A stretch of 29,792 bases of DNA from Fonticula-like sp. SCN 57-25 (GCA_001724245.1 MEDX01000066.1:1-29792); one strand, 5' to 3'; counted from the first letter of the stretch, positions 1 through 12,455 are shown. The notes: a model not told the origin generated them from the sequence alone. A program made the numbers and translations.

Positions 1-81
1 GCGGGCGTTCGCGCTTGCCGCGCTCTTTTCAGAGGGGCGTAACGATACCATCCACGTGGTCCGATCCGTAATTTTTTGATT
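1..81 (+). promoter_or_regulatory. 5' flank of the pol epsilon B-subunit gene
   Basis: Only 81 bases lie upstream of the first gene. They contain a CACGTG hexamer at 53-58, 24 nt before the start codon, and a GTTCGCGC string near position 7 that resembles half of an E2F-type site. The hexamer recurs in several other 5' flanks of this window. A role as a core-promoter element is inference from position and recurrence. Confidence 0.3.
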
Positions 82-1926
82 ATGCTGTTGCCCCGTGATT
101 TTGGCGCGCTCATTCAAAATCTGCCTCCCTTGGCAATGTCGCAGCCCAGCCAGGTTTCCGCGGGATACCTCCAGCAGATCCGCTCGACGCTTCTGCTGGT
201 GTTTACCCGCACGCACCGCTTGACGCTTCAGGTGGAGGCGACGCGGTTCCTGGAGGACGTGCTTCAGCGCATCCCGCCGTCCGAGCTCGACGAGAGCGTG
301 CGGCACATCGCCGCCGCGTACCTGCAGCAAAACGACGCGCCACGGCTAGTGGACGTGAATACGATAAAGAATGTTGTGGAGGGGCTTTTACAACAGGACT
401 CGTCCGCTTCAACAGGAGGCGCGAGTACCAAGTTTTTTGATGTTGTGAGCGCATTTGATCTGCCCGCGCTTTCCTTTGAGCCGCACCGGAAAACCTTTAT
501 TCCGTACGAACCTTTTACCTTTTCTGAAGCGATACTCATTATTATAGTCGATCTCGGGCGCCTACTCTCATTGCGGACGCGCCTTCGCGCACCGCGTTTG
601 TCCGCGAGCGCTACGATATTATCCGGCAGCGGATGGCGCGCCAGGACTTTGACGGTCACGGCATGCCAACAAAGGTGCGCCTCCTGCGTGCATCCGACGA
701 ATGCTGACAAGTGCCTGTAGCTGTGCACGCTTGACTCGCTGCCTGGTAGCAGCGGCCGCCGCCTCACGCTTGGCCTGCTGACCCAAATGGCCGACGGCCG
801 CCTCTACCTTGAGGACCCGTTCGCAAGCGTCCCGCTCGAAGCGGCCTCGCTGGAGACCGCCCTCACAGGCCGCGGCTACATCACGCAGGGCTCGTACATT
901 CTGTGCGATGGCGAGCTCATTGATGGCGGGCTGTTGCGCGTTCACGGCGCGCGCCTTCCGCCGTGCGAGCCGCCGAGCACCTCGCTGTCGTATTTTGGGC
1001 ACGTTGACTTTCTCGGGACGTCCAAAGAGGGCGGCGGCAAGAACCCGCTGGTGGACGCCGATCTGTACTCGACGATCGCGGCCGCCGAGGAGGCGGAAGG
1101 CGGCGACGCGATGATTGTCGTGCTGTCGGATGTGCACCTCGACAACCCGCTCGTCATGCAGCGACTGGAGATGCTCTTTGAGGGGTTCAAAGACATTGCC
1201 CCGACCGCCTTTGTATTCCTCGGAAGCTTTTCTTCCAAGCCGCTCACCCCCGACGGCCGCGACCTGCGCGAGTACCGGCGGGGCTTTGCCAGCCTTGCGG
1301 ACCTCATCCACGGGTACCCGACGCTCAGGGAAGAGTCGCGCTTCGTATTCGTCCCCGGGCCAAACGACATGGCGGGACCCGACGTGCTCCCCCGGCCGCC
1401 CATCCCCGACACAATCGTTCAGCCAATGCTTGACCGCGTCCGAAACGCGATTTTTACGTCCAACCCGTGCAGGTCCGTCTTGCCTTTGATGTGCCTTTGA
1501 TGTACTTTGGGTGTTTTCCTGACACTTTCTGTTTTAAGGATTCGCTGCTTCACGCAGACGCTCGTGTTCTTCCGCGAGGACATTACCGCCAAGCTGCGCC
1601 GCAATTGCGTCATGCCGGTAAGCTCCAAGTCGCCGCAGGATGCAGCGGACACGCCGCTGATGCTGCTACGCACGCTCGCCGATCAAGGGCACCTCTGCTC
1701 GCTGCCGCAGCACATGCGGCCCGTTTATTGGGAGTTTGATCACGCCCTTTCGCTGTACCCGCTGCCGACGCAGATCTTTCTGGGCGACAAGGTGGAGGCA
1801 TTCACAAAGGAGACGCCCGAGGTGACACTCAACAGCGTCAGCTCTTTCCCGGCGTCCGATTTCAGCTTTTTGGTGTATTGGCCGGGCAGGAGAGAGGTCG
1901 AGGTCAGCTCGCTGCAGCAGTCATAA
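82..1926 (+). CDS. DPB2: DNA polymerase epsilon subunit B (DPB2/POLE2)
   Basis: Second-largest subunit of replicative DNA polymerase epsilon, which acts at nuclear replication forks. Exons 82-503, 548-674, 721-1472 and 1539-1926 join in frame to 562 residues, close to the 527 of human POLE2. The introns are 44, 46 and 66 nt; the second and third carry CTGAC branch-like sites. The order of conserved blocks fits the family: an N-terminal helical domain, an FDLPALSFEPHRKTF block, an OB-like block with LTQMADGRLYLEDP, and a phosphoesterase-like domain with VVLSDVHLDNP near residue 316 and FVFVPGPND. The conserved end is SNPCRIRCFTQ...FRED. In this family the phosphoesterase fold is known to be catalytically dead, and the usual metal ligands are incomplete here. 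ATG 82 gives the family-like N-terminus; an in-frame TTG at 76 was ignored. The 3' end converges on NAC beta with 162 nt between stops and has an AATAAA at 1966. Confidence 0.93.
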
Positions 1927-2088
1927 CACAAGGAACGGCACTAAAGACACGCGTCACATTGTAAAAATAAACGAGTTTGGTCTTGGAAAGGTATATTTTG
2001 TTTGTGAGTTTTCGGTATTGTGCATATACAGGTATTTGCATGGCGAATGACTGCAAACGAGGAATGTCAACCAAAAAGGCACTCCAAT

Positions 2089-2620
2089 TTACTCGTCAAT
2101 CTCGCCATCCTTCTTATCGGCAACCTCCTCGAAAGTGCCGTCCACAAGGTCGGGGATGCCCTCATCGTTGGCACCCTCGGCGCTCTTGAACTTCTCGGCG
2201 AGCTTGCGGAGAGTCGAGAGCGACTCGGAACCCATCTGCGAGATGATGCCGGGGAGGAGCTCAGAGAACTCCTTGAGCTCATTGGAGCCAGAGATGGCAA
2301 AGACGTGCGAGGTCAGCGAAGCCTGGACTATAAGCGAAAAGGCAAAAGAGCGAAAGCGTGTTAGCCGGGTGGACTCGAGGACAACCGCGGGAGGGCGCAC
2401 CCTTGGGGTACTTGAAGTGGAGGATCTTGCCGTCATCACGGAAGAAGTTGGCCTCCTCAATGCCGGGGATCGGCTGGACACCGAGCTTCTGGAGGGTGGC
2501 CTGGGTCTTCTTCTCGTCCGTCACCGGGGCGTGGTGGACCTTCTTGACCTTGCGGCGGGGGGTACCCTTGCCACCGATGCGCACGGAGGCCTGCAGCTTG
2601 GCGAGCTTCTCAGCGTTCAT
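2089..2620 (-). CDS. EGD1: Nascent polypeptide-associated complex subunit beta (BTF3/EGD1)
   Basis: Ribosome-bound chaperone subunit that pairs with NAC alpha at the tunnel exit. Exons, read on the minus strand, are 2620-2401 and 2327-2089; the 73-nt intron starts GTGCGC. The product is 152 residues, the normal length for the family. The N-terminal ribosome-binding motif is clear ([14 protein letters not shown], with the RRK-x-KK core near residues 22-27). The NAC domain follows ([15 protein letters not shown], then [15 protein letters not shown] across the splice), with an acidic C-terminus ending GEIDE. The splice rebuilds the invariant PKVQAS junction, so the join is secure. The gene is convergent with DPB2 and divergent from PRMT3, sharing a 417-nt spacer with it. 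Confidence 0.95.
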
Positions 2621-4708
<2,088 letters not shown>

Positions 4709-5251
4709 CCGATTCGGAAGCCATGCCATCTGTACTGTTACATAAATCTTTGCATAAACCCTATTCATCCAACGCTCAGCCATTACCATGGTGCAAGTGG
4801 TTCAATTATCATTGTTCACTTTGTATCATATCCATATATGGCAAAGAGTCTGCTGTCGACCAAACCTCGATGCCAACATATGCCATGATGCCAACATATG
4901 CCATGATGCCAACGTAAGATCTTGTTGTGCCTTTAGCTGGCCTTTTGAGTGCCCGCAGAGCAAAGAGTCACTATTGCAAGCATATCCTTTCTTTGTTGGT
5001 GGTCGCTGGATGCTGCTGGGGGTTGTTCCCAGGACACGCATGTATGCGCACTCGTTCGCTCCCGGGAGATCAATGAAAGAAAATGTAGGGCAGTATAGTT
5101 TGTCTGATGTAATTCTCAAATATATTTAAATTATATAATACCAAACTAAAACCACACGGAACCGCAAGACGAATATTGTATGGGAATTGCGTCGGTCGTA
5201 CTGCACACTTTGCCAACAATAGACGAGTTCACAGCGTGACTTGCCTACTTC
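4709..5251. other. Gene-free spacer with an 18-nt tandem repeat
   Basis: This 543-nt stretch lies between the 3' ends of PRMT3 and the minus-strand IFI6/27-like gene. It is AT-rich, particularly at 5100-5145. The only structured element is a tandem 18-mer at 4870-4913 (two full copies and a partial third). No supported coding frame or RNA gene was found. Confidence 0.5.
4870..4913 (+). repeat. Short tandem repeat, 18-nt unit
   Basis: The unit ATGCCAACATATGCCATG occurs twice without change (4870-4887, 4888-4905), followed by the first eight bases of a third copy. It lies in a non-coding spacer. Exact copies suggest recent slippage or duplication. Confidence 0.8.
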
Positions 5252-5698
5252 TCACCACCATTGCGGCAAAAGGGCTGCCGCCCCGCTCGCGACCCCCGAA
5301 GCAGCAAGGTACGTCGCTCCAGAGAAACCCGCCGCGCCCACCGACTGCAACGCAGCGAACGCGCTACCCGATGCAACGACGCCTCCGTACGATGACATCC
5401 AGGCGGCAGCGTAGCTTCCAGCAGTGACACCCGCAGCGCCGAATCCAACAGCGGGCAAAACCACGGTCGAAGCCAAAGCCAAACCAGCAGTAGTAACACC
5501 GGCAGCCGCAAGGGCAGTGATNAGTGATGGTTGTTTCCATATCTTTTTGATCCCTCCCAGCTGGAGCACAGAGCAATGGAGCAGTCGGATGGCAAAATGA
5601 GAAGGTTTCAAGTTAGCAGACAGTCTAGCACGCAAAGTGATTGGAATTGATTGATCACTTGTACTCGCGATTGCGGGGATTCCCTCCTGGAAAGTCAT
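5252..5698 (-). CDS. IFI6/IFI27-like small hydrophobic membrane protein, copy 1
   Basis: The protein carries the glycine/alanine-rich hydrophobic block of the Ifi-6-16 family, known from animal ISG12/IFI27 and IFI6 proteins of mitochondrial or ER membranes. The block reads GFGAAGVTAGSYAAAWMSSY, then GGV, LQSVGAAG and LAASG, in the last ~75 residues. It matches the neighbouring plus-strand copy at about 80 % over 63 residues. This copy stops soon after the block (ends LLPQWW) and has no acidic tail. The start is uncertain: ATG 5698 keeps the frame open, but the first ~65 residues look unlike the family and no intron consistent with frame was found. One base (5522) is an N. It falls in a CTN codon, which is leucine whatever the base, so it does not break the frame. 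The function in this organism is unknown. Confidence 0.6.
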   Translation of the reverse strand: MTFQEGIPAIASTSDQSIPITLRARLSANLKPSHFAIRLLHCSVLQLGGIKKIWKQPSXITALAAAGVTTAGLALASTVVLPAVGFGAAGVTAGSYAAAWMSSYGGVVASGSAFAALQSVGAAGFSGATYLAASGVASGAAALLPQWW

Positions 5699-5761
5699 TC
5701 GTGCATAGTTCTGCCGCATACTTGTCCACCCTCTCCTCTAAAGGTAGGGAAGGAACAAGCG

Positions 5762-6223
5762 ATGAATAAACGTGCAAAGGCCGCTGCTGTGGCCGGCACG
5801 GTGGCTGCTGGTACTGCTGTTGTTGGACTGGTTGTGATTTCGACCGTCGCTTTGCCTGCGATTGGCTTCGGCGCTGCGGGTGTCACGGCTGGGAGCTATG
5901 CTGCGGCCTGGATGTCGACGTACGGTGGCGTCATTGCATCTGGTAGCTTGATCTCTTTGATGCAGTCGGTGGGCGCTGCGGGATTCGCTGGAGCGACGTA
6001 CGTTGCTGCTTCGGGGGTCGCGGGCGGGGCGGCGGCAGCTATAGCTGCCACTACTGCCAATCCTGACGGCGAGGACAAGGGTTCGGGATCGAGTGAAACG
6101 AAGGACACGAATTCGGCATCCCTCGATGCGAAGGATGTGGATGTGGCGGCTGAGCAAGAAGGATCAAAGACCGACTCGGATGAGGAAGAGGAGAATGCGA
6201 ATAATGAGGATGAAGCCAAGTAG
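5762..6223 (+). CDS. IFI6/IFI27-like small hydrophobic membrane protein, copy 2
   Basis: An intronless 153-residue protein. Residues 1-5 are basic (MNKRAK). Residues ~6-100 are hydrophobic Ala/Gly/Val-rich segments, probably two to four membrane helices. They contain the family signature GFGAAGVTAGSYAAAWMSTY, then GGV, LMQSVGAAGFAGATYVAASG. The last ~50 residues are a charged tail rich in Asp, Glu and Ser (ending NEDEAK). Animal relatives sit in mitochondrial or ER membranes and affect apoptosis; that role cannot be assumed here. The gene is head-to-head with copy 1, with 63 nt between the predicted starts. The stop TAG is at 6221-6223. The family assignment is firm from the motif; the function is not known. 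Confidence 0.8.
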   Translation: MNKRAKAAAVAGTVAAGTAVVGLVVISTVALPAIGFGAAGVTAGSYAAAWMSTYGGVIASGSLISLMQSVGAAGFAGATYVAASGVAGGAAAAIAATTANPDGEDKGSGSSETKDTNSASLDAKDVDVAAEQEGSKTDSDEEEENANNEDEAK

Positions 6224-6449
6224 TTTATTGAGGTGCACTTTAGTTGCCTGTACGTGTCGCACTGTTTGTATCCCCATAGCCTGTCGGTATTAAATTTACA
6301 CAGAAATCTGTGGGCATAGTTTACTAAATGAGATAAAAACATAATTATGGCCAATGTACCTCAGTACTATAATTCTGGCCGTATGCATATTACTGCTTTC
6401 GATTCCAATCATCGTTTCCCGCCAAAATCCTTGTCGACATCTGGTCGAC

Positions 6450-7679
6450 ATGACGCGCGTTGATGTTGCTGTGGTCGGTGGCGGCATCGTAGGCCTGGCC
6501 GTCGCGCGGCGCGTTCAGCAGGTTCTTCCTGGCGCAAGAGTTGCAGTATTAGAGAAAGAGAGGGAAGTTGCAATGCACCAGACAGGCCACAACAGCGGGG
6601 TTATCCATGCCGGGGTGTACTACAAGCCGGGATCCTTGCGCGCGCGCCTGTGCGCCCATGGCGCTAACCAAATGTTTTCCTTTTGTGCGGACCACGGCGT
6701 GGCACATCGGCGGATAGGAAAGCTTATTGTTGCGACGCATGCGGGCGAAGTTGAAGCTCTCCACGGGCTGTTTGAGCGCGGGCAGGCCAACGGCGTCGAG
6801 GGCCTGCGCCTTGTTGGCCAGGAGGAGATCGCCTCGATCGAGCCGCACTGCCGCGGCGTGCTTGCCATCCACTCGCCCAATACGGGCATTACGGACTATG
6901 CGCAGGTTGCTCGCGCGCTGGCTCGCGAGATTGAGCGCGCTGGTGGCAGCGTTCTTACCGGAACGCCTGTTGTTGGCGCCCGCCTTGCCTCGGGCGCGCA
7001 GGGCATCGAGCTGTCGTCGCCTTCACTTGCGACGCCTCTCGTCGCCGAGCGCGTGGTGACGTGCGCGGGTCTGCAAGCGGACCGCGTTGCGCGCCTGTTT
7101 GGCGGGGCTGCCGAGCCGTCGATTGTACCTGTGCGTGGCGAGTACCGCCTCCTGTCTCAGCGAGCGGCCCCGCTCGTTCGCGGTCTGATCTATCCGGTGC
7201 CGGACCCAGCGATGCCGTTCCTGGGTGTCCATTTTACTCGGCGCATCGACGACACGGTGGACGTTGGGCCAAACGCCGTCTTTGCGTTTGCGCGCGACGG
7301 GTACTCGTACGCGCGCGTGAGCCCGGCCGACATGTGGGATGCGCTCTCCAACCCGCGCATGCAGCGGCTCGCGAGGCGGCACTGGCGCTTTGGTCTCGGC
7401 GAGTACATGCGGTCCCTGTGGCCCCACGCGCAGCTCGGCGTCCTAAAGAGGTATATTGACCGCCTCGACACAGTTGACATTGCGCAGCGCGGTACGGCCG
7501 GTGTGCGCGCGCAGGCGCTCGCAGAGGACGGGGCGCTCCTAGAGGATTTCGTGCTCGAGCGCGTCGAAATGGGGTCCGGCGCAGTCGCGCTCAATGTCCG
7601 CAATGCACCGTCGCCAGCGGCAACTTCGTCGCTGGCAATCGCAGAGATGGTCGTCGACAAGCTCTTGCAAAATGAATAG
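6450..7679 (+). CDS. L2HGDH: L-2-hydroxyglutarate dehydrogenase (FAD-dependent)
   Basis: Oxidises L-2-hydroxyglutarate to 2-oxoglutarate with FAD; in eukaryotes it is a mitochondrial metabolite-repair enzyme. A single exon gives 409 residues, close to the ~420 of E. coli LhgO. The N-terminus is a dinucleotide-binding loop (VDVAVVGGGIVGLAVARR) followed by the family-defining QTGHNSGVIHAGVYY block near residues 45-60. RGEYRLL, LGVHFTRRIDD and VGPNAV blocks fit the substrate domain. ATG 6450 has G at -3 and gives the bacterial-type start. An in-frame ATG at 6354 would add 32 residues with a strong hydrophobic run, but that stretch has spacer-like base composition and a poor start context. The 3' end converges on DIS3, with 68 nt between stops. 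Confidence 0.9.
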   Translation: MTRVDVAVVGGGIVGLAVARRVQQVLPGARVAVLEKEREVAMHQTGHNSGVIHAGVYYKPGSLRARLCAHGANQMFSFCADHGVAHRRIGKLIVATHAGEVEALHGLFERGQANGVEGLRLVGQEEIASIEPHCRGVLAIHSPNTGITDYAQVARALAREIERAGGSVLTGTPVVGARLASGAQGIELSSPSLATPLVAERVVTCAGLQADRVARLFGGAAEPSIVPVRGEYRLLSQRAAPLVRGLIYPVPDPAMPFLGVHFTRRIDDTVDVGPNAVFAFARDGYSYARVSPADMWDALSNPRMQRLARRHWRFGLGEYMRSLWPHAQLGVLKRYIDRLDTVDIAQRGTAGVRAQALAEDGALLEDFVLERVEMGSGAVALNVRNAPSPAATSSLAIAEMVVDKLLQNE

Positions 7680-7747
7680 ACACTGTTAATATGTATGTAT
7701 GTATTATTATCATAAGAATACACGAAGAACAAAACTAGTTGGCGAGT

Positions 7748-10700
7748 CTAGTTGGCGAGCTTTGCCTTTTTGCCCTTGCGCTTAGAGTTGGCCGCGTCGC
7801 CATCGGCCTTTTGCTTTGCGGCGGGCTCAGCCTTTGTAGCAGGCGCGGCCTTGTGCTTTGCAGCAGGCTCACCCTTGCGCTTGCTGCTGCCTGACAGCTG
7901 GTAGAGCACGCGCGACCGGCGGGTGCTCTGCTCGACGACGACCCTGATGGACACCTCGACGCGATCAAAGAGCGCCAAAAAGGGAGCCTGCGTCGACTTG
8001 CTCTTGAGCGTGTTGGTGGCTGTGTCGAGCTCGTACAGCTCCGCGTCAAACTCGACAACACCCTCGACGCCGTATCTAACGCAATGAAATAATTAATTAT
8101 GAGGTAGAACCCTACGAGCGCTACGCACTTGGGGACATGGACCAAAACACCGTTGGCCATGAGCTTGACAACGTACGCCTCCTCGTCGTCAATTTCTTTT
8201 CCCTCGAAAAGGCGCACAGTGAACATGTCCACGGATGCGCGGCCGGCCTGCTGCGCCATCTTGTGACGGAAATTGAGGTCTGCGTAGCGGCGTTAAATAA
8301 AGATATGGAAACCACGGCGGCGTACTGTTGCAAAGACGGTCGACAGAGTCGCGGTCCACAAGCTCGGGGTACGTGGGATCCACGCCGATGGCGGCAGCGA
8401 GCAGCCGGTGCACAATCACATCTGCACAGTGTCAGTTTCGCGAATGCTGACAACAAAACATTGAGGGGCACGAACCGGGGTAACGGCGGATGGGCGACGT
8501 AAAGTGCGTGTAGATCGGCATGGCGAGACCGTAGTGGAAAAACTCGGCGTACGGAACTGTCCCCGAGCAAAAGTACTCTGCGGGCATCATGCAGCGCGTG
8601 GCCATCATGCGCGCGAGCGTGTTGAAGAAGGGGTCGGACTCGACCACCGCGGCGTCGAGCGAGTCGGCTAGCTCCTTGGACGTGCCGGCCGCAACCTGGA
8701 AGCCGCGCGACGCCATCGCCGTGATAAAGGCCTCGAAGCGGGACGGCGGCGGCTTGACGTGGCAACGCAGCATCGAGCACTGCTGGAACGCATTGTAAAT
8801 CTTTTTCGCGACACTCACGTTGGCGAAAAGCATAAACTCTTCTACCATCGCGTTGGCCTCCTTCATCTGCTTCATTTCTTCAAAGAAACGTTACGATAAT
8901 GAGCTAAACATGCAAAAAAAAAAAAAGAACACGCACCGACTTCCATCGGGTCGGACGTGTCGCGCTCGAGCTGGAACCGCACTTCGGGCGACGCGAGAAC
9001 GAGGGCGCCGTTCTCGATGCGCCGCTGTTTCAGCTGCTTGGCGACCGAGTTGAGAATACGCAGCGACTGCGACACAACGTCAGTGTGCTCACTGTTCACC
9101 ACGAATGAGTACGCAAGCATTTTAATCAAAAAAGAGCGCACCCCGTGACGTTATCGAGCCGCTCCTGCGCCTGGTCGTATGTGAACGAGTGCCGCGAGCG
9201 AATCACGCTCTTGCAAAACTGGGTCGAGACGACCTCGTACTGCGGTGTCATCTCCCAAATGACCGAGAACGCAAAGCGGTCCACGTCGCTTCGAATGGAG
9301 CACAAGTCTAGATGTCGCGTTAGCAAGGTTCAAACCAAATCTTTGCCGTCGCACTGGTTCCAAGAAGCGGCGGAAGCATATCAATGCGCCTGTCGACAAG
9401 GTAAGTCGACGTGCCGCGGTGGGCGGCCTCCTTGTCGACGGCCGAAAGCGGCTTGACAAAGTAGGTAACGTCAGCGATATGGACGCCGAGCTGCATGTTG
9501 CCGTTGTCGAGCATGACTGCATGCAGCGCGTCGTCAATGTCCGTGCAGCCCGGCGGGTCGACCGAGCAAACGTCCAGGTGGCGCAAGTCCCGCCGCGTGG
9601 TGTTGTGAATGTCGGGGTCCTTGTCGGCAATCCATCCTTCGCCCGGCAGGCACGCCAACACCGCAGGCGTGAACGGCGCGTGCGGAATGTCCTTTTCGAG
9701 AAGCACAACGCGCGTCTCCGTCTCGACCTCACCGATGCGGCCGAGGCGGTTCACCAAATGGCCGACGGGGCAGACGGCACCCGCCGGCCAAGCATCGATC
9801 GCCACGACGATGCGCTGGCCCTCGAGGGCCGCCGCCTGACGCGTCAGGAAGCGGATGCGCGGCATGCGCTCGTCAAGCGGCACAAACGTCGCCCAGATGG
9901 GATCCTTCGCCTTGGCGGCGCCGCGAGGGACCTCGGCGAGGCTGCCGCAGAATACACGGGGGCGACGGTTGAGGATCGCGACGACCACGCCCGTCGGCAC
10001 GACACCCTCTGCGTTGGCGTCGCCCGGCTCGCTCGCGGGGTCGGAGGCGTCGGCGGACGCGCTCGTCGTTTTGCTGCTGTAGAACTGCGAGGGCGCGCGC
10101 CACTGGGCGCGCGGGAGCACCTTGACGACGACCTGGTCGTCCTGTACGGCGCGATTCATGGCACGCGTCCCCACGATGAGAACCGGCTCGGCATTGCCCT
10201 TGACCCACAGCGACGCCTCATTGAGGTTGAGCGTCGAACGGTGGAAGGAGCCCTGCACGAGCGTGCGCGCGGCCACACCTGACGACGCAGACGAAGTCTC
10301 CATGTGCTCGTCGTACGGGTTAGAAAGAACGTTCTCCTTGTCGGCAGACGCGGCCGAAGCGGCCGCCGCAATGCGGTCGTGAAGGTCAGGCGCGTCAGAG
10401 ACGGACTCGATGTACTTGCGGACGCTCGCGCACAAGAGGCCCGACTCCACAGCGAGTTCGCGGTTACCGCGATCATCAGAGAGGAGCACGACCGACATGC
10501 CCGCTGAAGCGAGATGATCCCTCAAAAAGATACCCGCCTGGCGAATAGCGCGGTCGTTGCGGTCATTCGGCAACTCGGACTCTTTGCGCTCCACAAACAT
10601 GCCCGAGTGGTGCTCGTTGGCGAGCACGACGAAACGACGGGCAGAGTCGCCAATAATGGCGCGTGCCCTAGAGTAGAGCGACGGCGAACGATGCCGGACT

Positions 10701-10984
10701 TCGTCCAGCACGGTCTGCAAAACAATTACATCACGCACAAGAGGGTGCTCAAGCACGTCAATCTGATGAAGGAACACGTTCGTGTCAGGGAGAAGGTAAT
10801 GCGGCTGGTTTTCAAACAGCGAGGCGATCGTCAGACCCGACTTTGACAGCTGCACATCGGACGGCTTGCACTTGGTGCAAAGCGCGGAGCAACACGAAAT
10901 GTCATCACGCAGGTAGTGCTCCTTGAGCACGCGAACCACGTTGCCCTTCTTGGACTTTTTCACAAAGACCTGCGGGCGATGCAT
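7748..10984 (-). CDS. DIS3: Exosome exoribonuclease DIS3 (Rrp44)
   Basis: Catalytic subunit of the RNA exosome, with 3'-5' exonuclease and PIN endonuclease activity. Seven exons on the minus strand (10984-9355, 9307-9142, 9091-8937, 8877-8476, 8421-8326, 8279-8129, 8075-7748) give 975 residues, near the human 958. The introns are 46-59 nt. The domains run in order. A CR3 Cys motif (CCSALCTKC, ~residues 31-39) is followed by a PIN domain with the catalytic start LLPDTNVFL and NDRNDRAIR. Two cold-shock domains follow, then the RNB domain with active site DPPGCTDIDDALH (first Asp at 476) and the YTHFTSPIRRY block. An S1-like domain and a Lys/Ala-rich tail end the protein. The splice after RRY restores RRYPDVIVHRL; a proline stands where alanine or cysteine is usual. 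Each junction restores family sequence. A CACGTG lies 45 nt upstream of the start. Confidence 0.95.
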
Positions 10985-11206
10985 CTCCGCGGCGGCTGTG
11001 CTGACACAGGGCAGTACACGCGGTTGGCCACGTGGTTGATTGATCAGCGGTGGGCCGAGCTATAACTCTATCACTCTTTGCCAAAACATGCAGAAAAGAG
11101 CAATAGAAACCGAATAGTGTACATAAATAGAGTGTATTAAATAGTCGCTTACATAAGATTCATAATCGTACAAGTGTTGAATTGCTGTTGGCAACTTTTT
11201 TATGGC
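10985..11206. promoter_or_regulatory. DIS3 promoter and carrier 3' flank
   Basis: This 222-nt spacer lies upstream of DIS3 and downstream of the mitochondrial carrier; both are on the minus strand. A CACGTG at 11029-11034 sits 45 nt from the DIS3 start codon. The half nearest the carrier stop (11080-11200) is AT-rich and probably 3' untranslated sequence. No gene is seen. Confidence 0.35.
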
Positions 11207-12238
11207 TCACTTGGAGGCAAGGATCAAAATTGCCTTCTTCTCTAGGCTCTCAAAAAGCGTCCACACCATCGCCTGCATAAGACTCTTGCGGGCCAGCCGC
11301 GGCGCCAGGCCGGCCAGCAGCCCCTTGACGCCTCCCTCGGCCAGCGCTGCGCGCAGGGCGAGTGACATGGTCGGTGTCTCTTTGGGAAATAGCTGAACGC
11401 GCGTCTTTATGACATCAAAAGGCTGCGTCACCACCGATGCAAAGACACCGGCGCCGAGGCCGGACAATAGCGAGACCGCTGTCAGGTTCGCGTACGGGAT
11501 CCCTTCCGGTGCACGAGGTAAGCACCAGGAATACAGAGAGAGTGAATCGTACGGCCAAGCCATGTTTTAAATTGCTCGCGAGACGCCACGTAAAGACCGG
11601 CGTACGGCGCGTCGCGCCATAAGGACGGGATGATGCCTGCGCCGAGGCCACGAATCCCCTCGGTGCGGGTAATTGATACGAGAGCGTGAATTGGAGATTT
11701 GTAAGTGTACAGACCGCTCTGGCATACATGGCGGTTAGCAAACACGATGTAAAAGCAAAGGACACAGAATGTCGCATAAAGCAGTAACATTGAAAAAAGC
11801 AATGAATAGAACGCACTTCAAAGCGAGCCTTGATGACGGAAAGTGGGTTGAGGAGGGTGCTCACGAAAGCGCGGGAAAAGAATCCGGATACAAGGTTGGC
11901 CGATGCCACCGGCAAACCGCCCTTCTCGCAAAGGGCCTGCATTGACCTCAAAATAGAAAAGTACACTGCACCGGACGGGACGCTCCTATAGACACTGGCT
12001 ACTGTCCCTGTCCAAAGGACCAAGGGGCCGCGTGTTGCAACCGCGTGGCGGATCATCGCATAGCTGGTGGAGCATCAGAATCGGGCTTTTGGGGCAGTAC
12101 ACTAGCAATAACGCACTGGGTCGGAAACGCATGACGAAACTGACTCCGTGTTTTCACATAGTCCAATGGCTGGAAGACGACTGCGCCCACAAACGTCGTC
12201 AGCGCTCCCGCCGCCATGCGCGCGGCCGCCTCGTCCAT
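11207..12238 (-). CDS. HEM25: Mitochondrial carrier, SLC25A38/Hem25-like (glycine transport for haem synthesis)
   Basis: Inner-membrane mitochondrial carrier. Hem25/SLC25A38 brings glycine into the matrix for 5-aminolevulinate synthesis. Exons 12238-12117, 12063-11817, 11718-11553 and 11502-11207 give 276 residues, a typical carrier length. The three carrier signatures are visible: FQPLDYVKTR (repeat 1), LNPLSVIKARFE (repeat 2) and TQPFDVIKTRVQ (repeat 3). LVLWTGTVASVYRSVPSGA and SLWRDAPYAGLYV are the blocks that point to SLC25A38 rather than other carriers. The introns are 53, 98 and 50 nt, and the 98-nt one is the longest placed in this window. The first intron could start at several GTs; GTGCGT was taken because it matches the other introns. 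Substrate assignment is by resemblance only. Confidence 0.85.
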
Positions 12239-12455
12239 GGTGACGTCAGCAAACTGCCTGATTTCTGTGTCGATTTCAATTTGCTTGCATGCAACACGAC
12301 CCATGCAGGCTGCACGGCAATGTCCACAAAAAGAAAGAAAGTATATAGCATTTTTTGCTGTGCCGTTTCTTTAACAATAAGGAAATCTTTCTCCCTGGCT
12401 GGGATACGAGAAATAAAAGGTGCAATTCGTCGAGAATGATACTAAAGTACAATGA

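Noticed and set aside
619-1311. 230-codon minus-strand open frame
   Set aside because: It is antisense to DPB2 exons and crosses its introns without family content.
5560-5700. An intron in IFI6/27 copy 1 with a CTAAC branch site and an AG near 5561
   Set aside because: No donor in the correct phase joins to the conserved frame.
9419-10282. 287-codon plus-strand open frame
   Set aside because: It is antisense to the PIN/cold-shock part of DIS3, Arg/His/Asp-rich, and has no family resemblance. It is a GC-driven shadow of DIS3 codon use.
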